Source: Synergistaceae bacterium (lineage in GTDB: Bacteria > Synergistota > Synergistia > Synergistales > Synergistaceae). From it: a DNA stretch of 15,496 nt. Made by a program: the position numbers and the translations under genes. Within the stretch, counting starts at the first letter, position 1; every line of letters starts with the position of its first letter. The DNA lies in NCBI GenBank assembly GCA_031274465.1, contig JAISQC010000164.1, positions 1 to 15,496 on the forward strand. Direction: 5' to 3'. The notes beneath the pieces were generated by a model. The model saw nothing but the letters and a program-made list of their open reading frames with translations, did not search any database and was not told the DNA's origin. Shown piece by piece: positions 14,987-15,496 of this stretch.

Positions 14987-15328
14987 TCAGGCCACCTCGC
15001 CCCCAGGCAGGGGGATATGCCCACGCCCCTCCTGCGTCTCCACCCTCATGCCCTTCGCAAGCGGCGTGACGCACGTGCGGACGTTCGGCACACCGTCCAC
15101 CACCATGAAGCACGAGCTGCACTTCCCTATGGCGCAGAAGAAACCCCTCGGCCTGCCCATGAGCGGGGTATGCCTGTAAACCTTGACGCCGTTCGCGTGA
15201 AGCGCGGCCGCTATAGGCTCTCCCTCGAAGCCCTCCATGGCCCTGCCGTCGAGGCTGAACGAGACCTTCTCCCCTCGGGCGAATTCAAGCACCGGGTGCG
15301 GGCCGATCAGATCCAAGCCAACCACCAC
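14987..15328 (-). CDS. [2Fe-2S] ferredoxin-like subunit (HcnA-like)
   Basis: A small protein of up to 113 residues with the [2Fe-2S] pattern C65-x4-C70-x2-C73-x12-C86 (FFCAIGKCSSC ... VPNVRTC). The same domain is found in HcnA and at the N-terminus of sarcosine oxidase alpha. The HPVL phrase before the domain and the phrase DGRAMEGFEGEPIAAALHANG are typical. It is the first gene of the operon and is expected to bind the neighbouring flavoprotein. The start is unclear. GTG 15328 has no good ribosome binding site, while TTG 15316 has GGTGGT a few bases upstream and still includes HPVL. Confidence 0.87.
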   Translation of the reverse strand: MVVGLDLIGPHPVLEFARGEKVSFSLDGRAMEGFEGEPIAAALHANGVKVYRHTPLMGRPRGFFCAIGKCSSCFMVVDGVPNVRTCVTPLAKGMRVETQEGRGHIPLPGGEVA

Positions 15329-15365
15329 CCAGTCCGTACGTCACCATAAAGACCACCCCCGAATT

Positions 15366-15381
15366 ATTCAGCAAAATTCAG
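15366..15381. repeat. Short direct repeat in the operon leader
   Basis: ATTCAG occurs twice, 10 bp apart start to start, in the leader between the promoter at 15415-15443 and the first gene. The helical-turn spacing suits a dimeric DNA-binding protein, but six-base repeats in AT-rich DNA can arise by chance. I record it as weak evidence only. Confidence 0.2.
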
Positions 15382-15414
15382 TTCAAGACCCGAAAATATC
15401 GCTATGAAGCCTTG

Positions 15415-15443
15415 AGAATATGAGATAAATAAACTTTTGTCAA
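15415..15443 (-). promoter_or_regulatory. Strong sigma-70-type promoter of the dehydrogenase/racemase operon
   Basis: On the minus strand a consensus -35 TTGACA (15443-15438) is followed, after exactly 17 bp, by TATTCT (15420-15415), a 4/6 match to the -10 consensus. The spacer is AT-rich. The predicted start is near 15408, leaving about 80 bases of leader before the first gene. It is the best promoter in the window and would drive all six genes down to 11194. Confidence 0.7.
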
Positions 15444-15469
15444 TCGCCTATGCTTAAACCTCAAAACAC

Positions 15470-15493
15470 AGGCAGAACCTTGAGGCTCTGCCT
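15470..15493 (-). terminator. Rho-independent terminator of a gene beyond the window
   Basis: A 10-bp stem (15470-15479 with 15484-15493) closes a 4-base loop. In RNA made from the minus strand every pair is Watson-Crick except one G-U wobble, and the hairpin is followed by UGUGUUUUG. In plus-strand RNA the same position is an A-C mismatch. The minus orientation is therefore favoured, ending a gene to the right and insulating the promoter at 15415-15443. Confidence 0.55.
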
Positions 15494-15496
15494 CAA

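Noticed and set aside
13863..15179. 438-codon + strand frame opposite the flavoprotein operon
   Set aside because: Shadow frame; the minus-strand genes have clear FAD and Fe-S motifs and ATGA coupling.
1..15496. tRNA, rRNA, CRISPR array, insertion sequence or phage genes
   Set aside because: Reading both strands I saw no cloverleaf-like gene, regular repeat-spacer pattern, transposase or structural phage gene. The coding density leaves little room for one.

Overview
The window is a GC-rich bacterial chromosome segment, probably from an anaerobic, amino-acid-using bacterium. Synergistota is my best guess. It rests on the style of the proteins, frequent TTG/GTG starts, the tilS-hpt-ftsH order, V4R/diguanylate cyclase pairs and a multi-subunit amino-acid dehydrogenase. 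It is an inference from gene content; no rRNA or other marker is present. A clostridial or deltaproteobacterial relative is not excluded.

Layout. (1) 1-~470, + strand: the 3' end of a PIN-domain (VapC-like) toxin gene and the decayed remnant of an AraC-type DNA-binding domain, the scar-like edge of an accessory region. (2) 9059 down to 493, - strand, all co-directional with short gaps or overlaps: two paralogous exported proteins, a stand-alone V4R sensor protein, a PAS-GGDEF diguanylate cyclase, then the housekeeping set tilS-hpt-ftsH, and finally cheC, which has its own candidate promoter. (3) 9060-9327: a divergent control region. Both promoters carry the same sequence from the -10 box through the start site, and one side also has a perfect 7-bp inverted repeat. 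(4) 9328-11215, + strand: a second V4R plus diguanylate cyclase pair, paralogous to the first. (5) 15328 down to 11194, - strand: a six-gene operon with a near-ideal promoter, coding for a split HcnABC/proline-dehydrogenase-like flavo-iron-sulfur complex and an Asp/Glu-racemase-family protein. (6) 15470-15493: a terminator of a gene lying beyond the window.

How the genes may work together. The centre looks like a c-di-GMP signalling island. Two soluble ligand- or redox-sensing V4R proteins each precede a soluble diguanylate cyclase with a HAMP-like linker. The two pairs are mirrored around a divergent promoter and one is cotranscribed with two secreted proteins. The layout recalls H-NOX/diguanylate cyclase operons, but the ligand is unknown. 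The right-hand operon probably racemises an amino or imino acid and oxidises one enantiomer, passing electrons through FAD, [2Fe-2S] and [4Fe-4S] centres. No tRNA, rRNA, CRISPR array or intact insertion sequence was seen. No gene-free stretch exceeds 300 bases; the longest is the 268-bp divergent control region.
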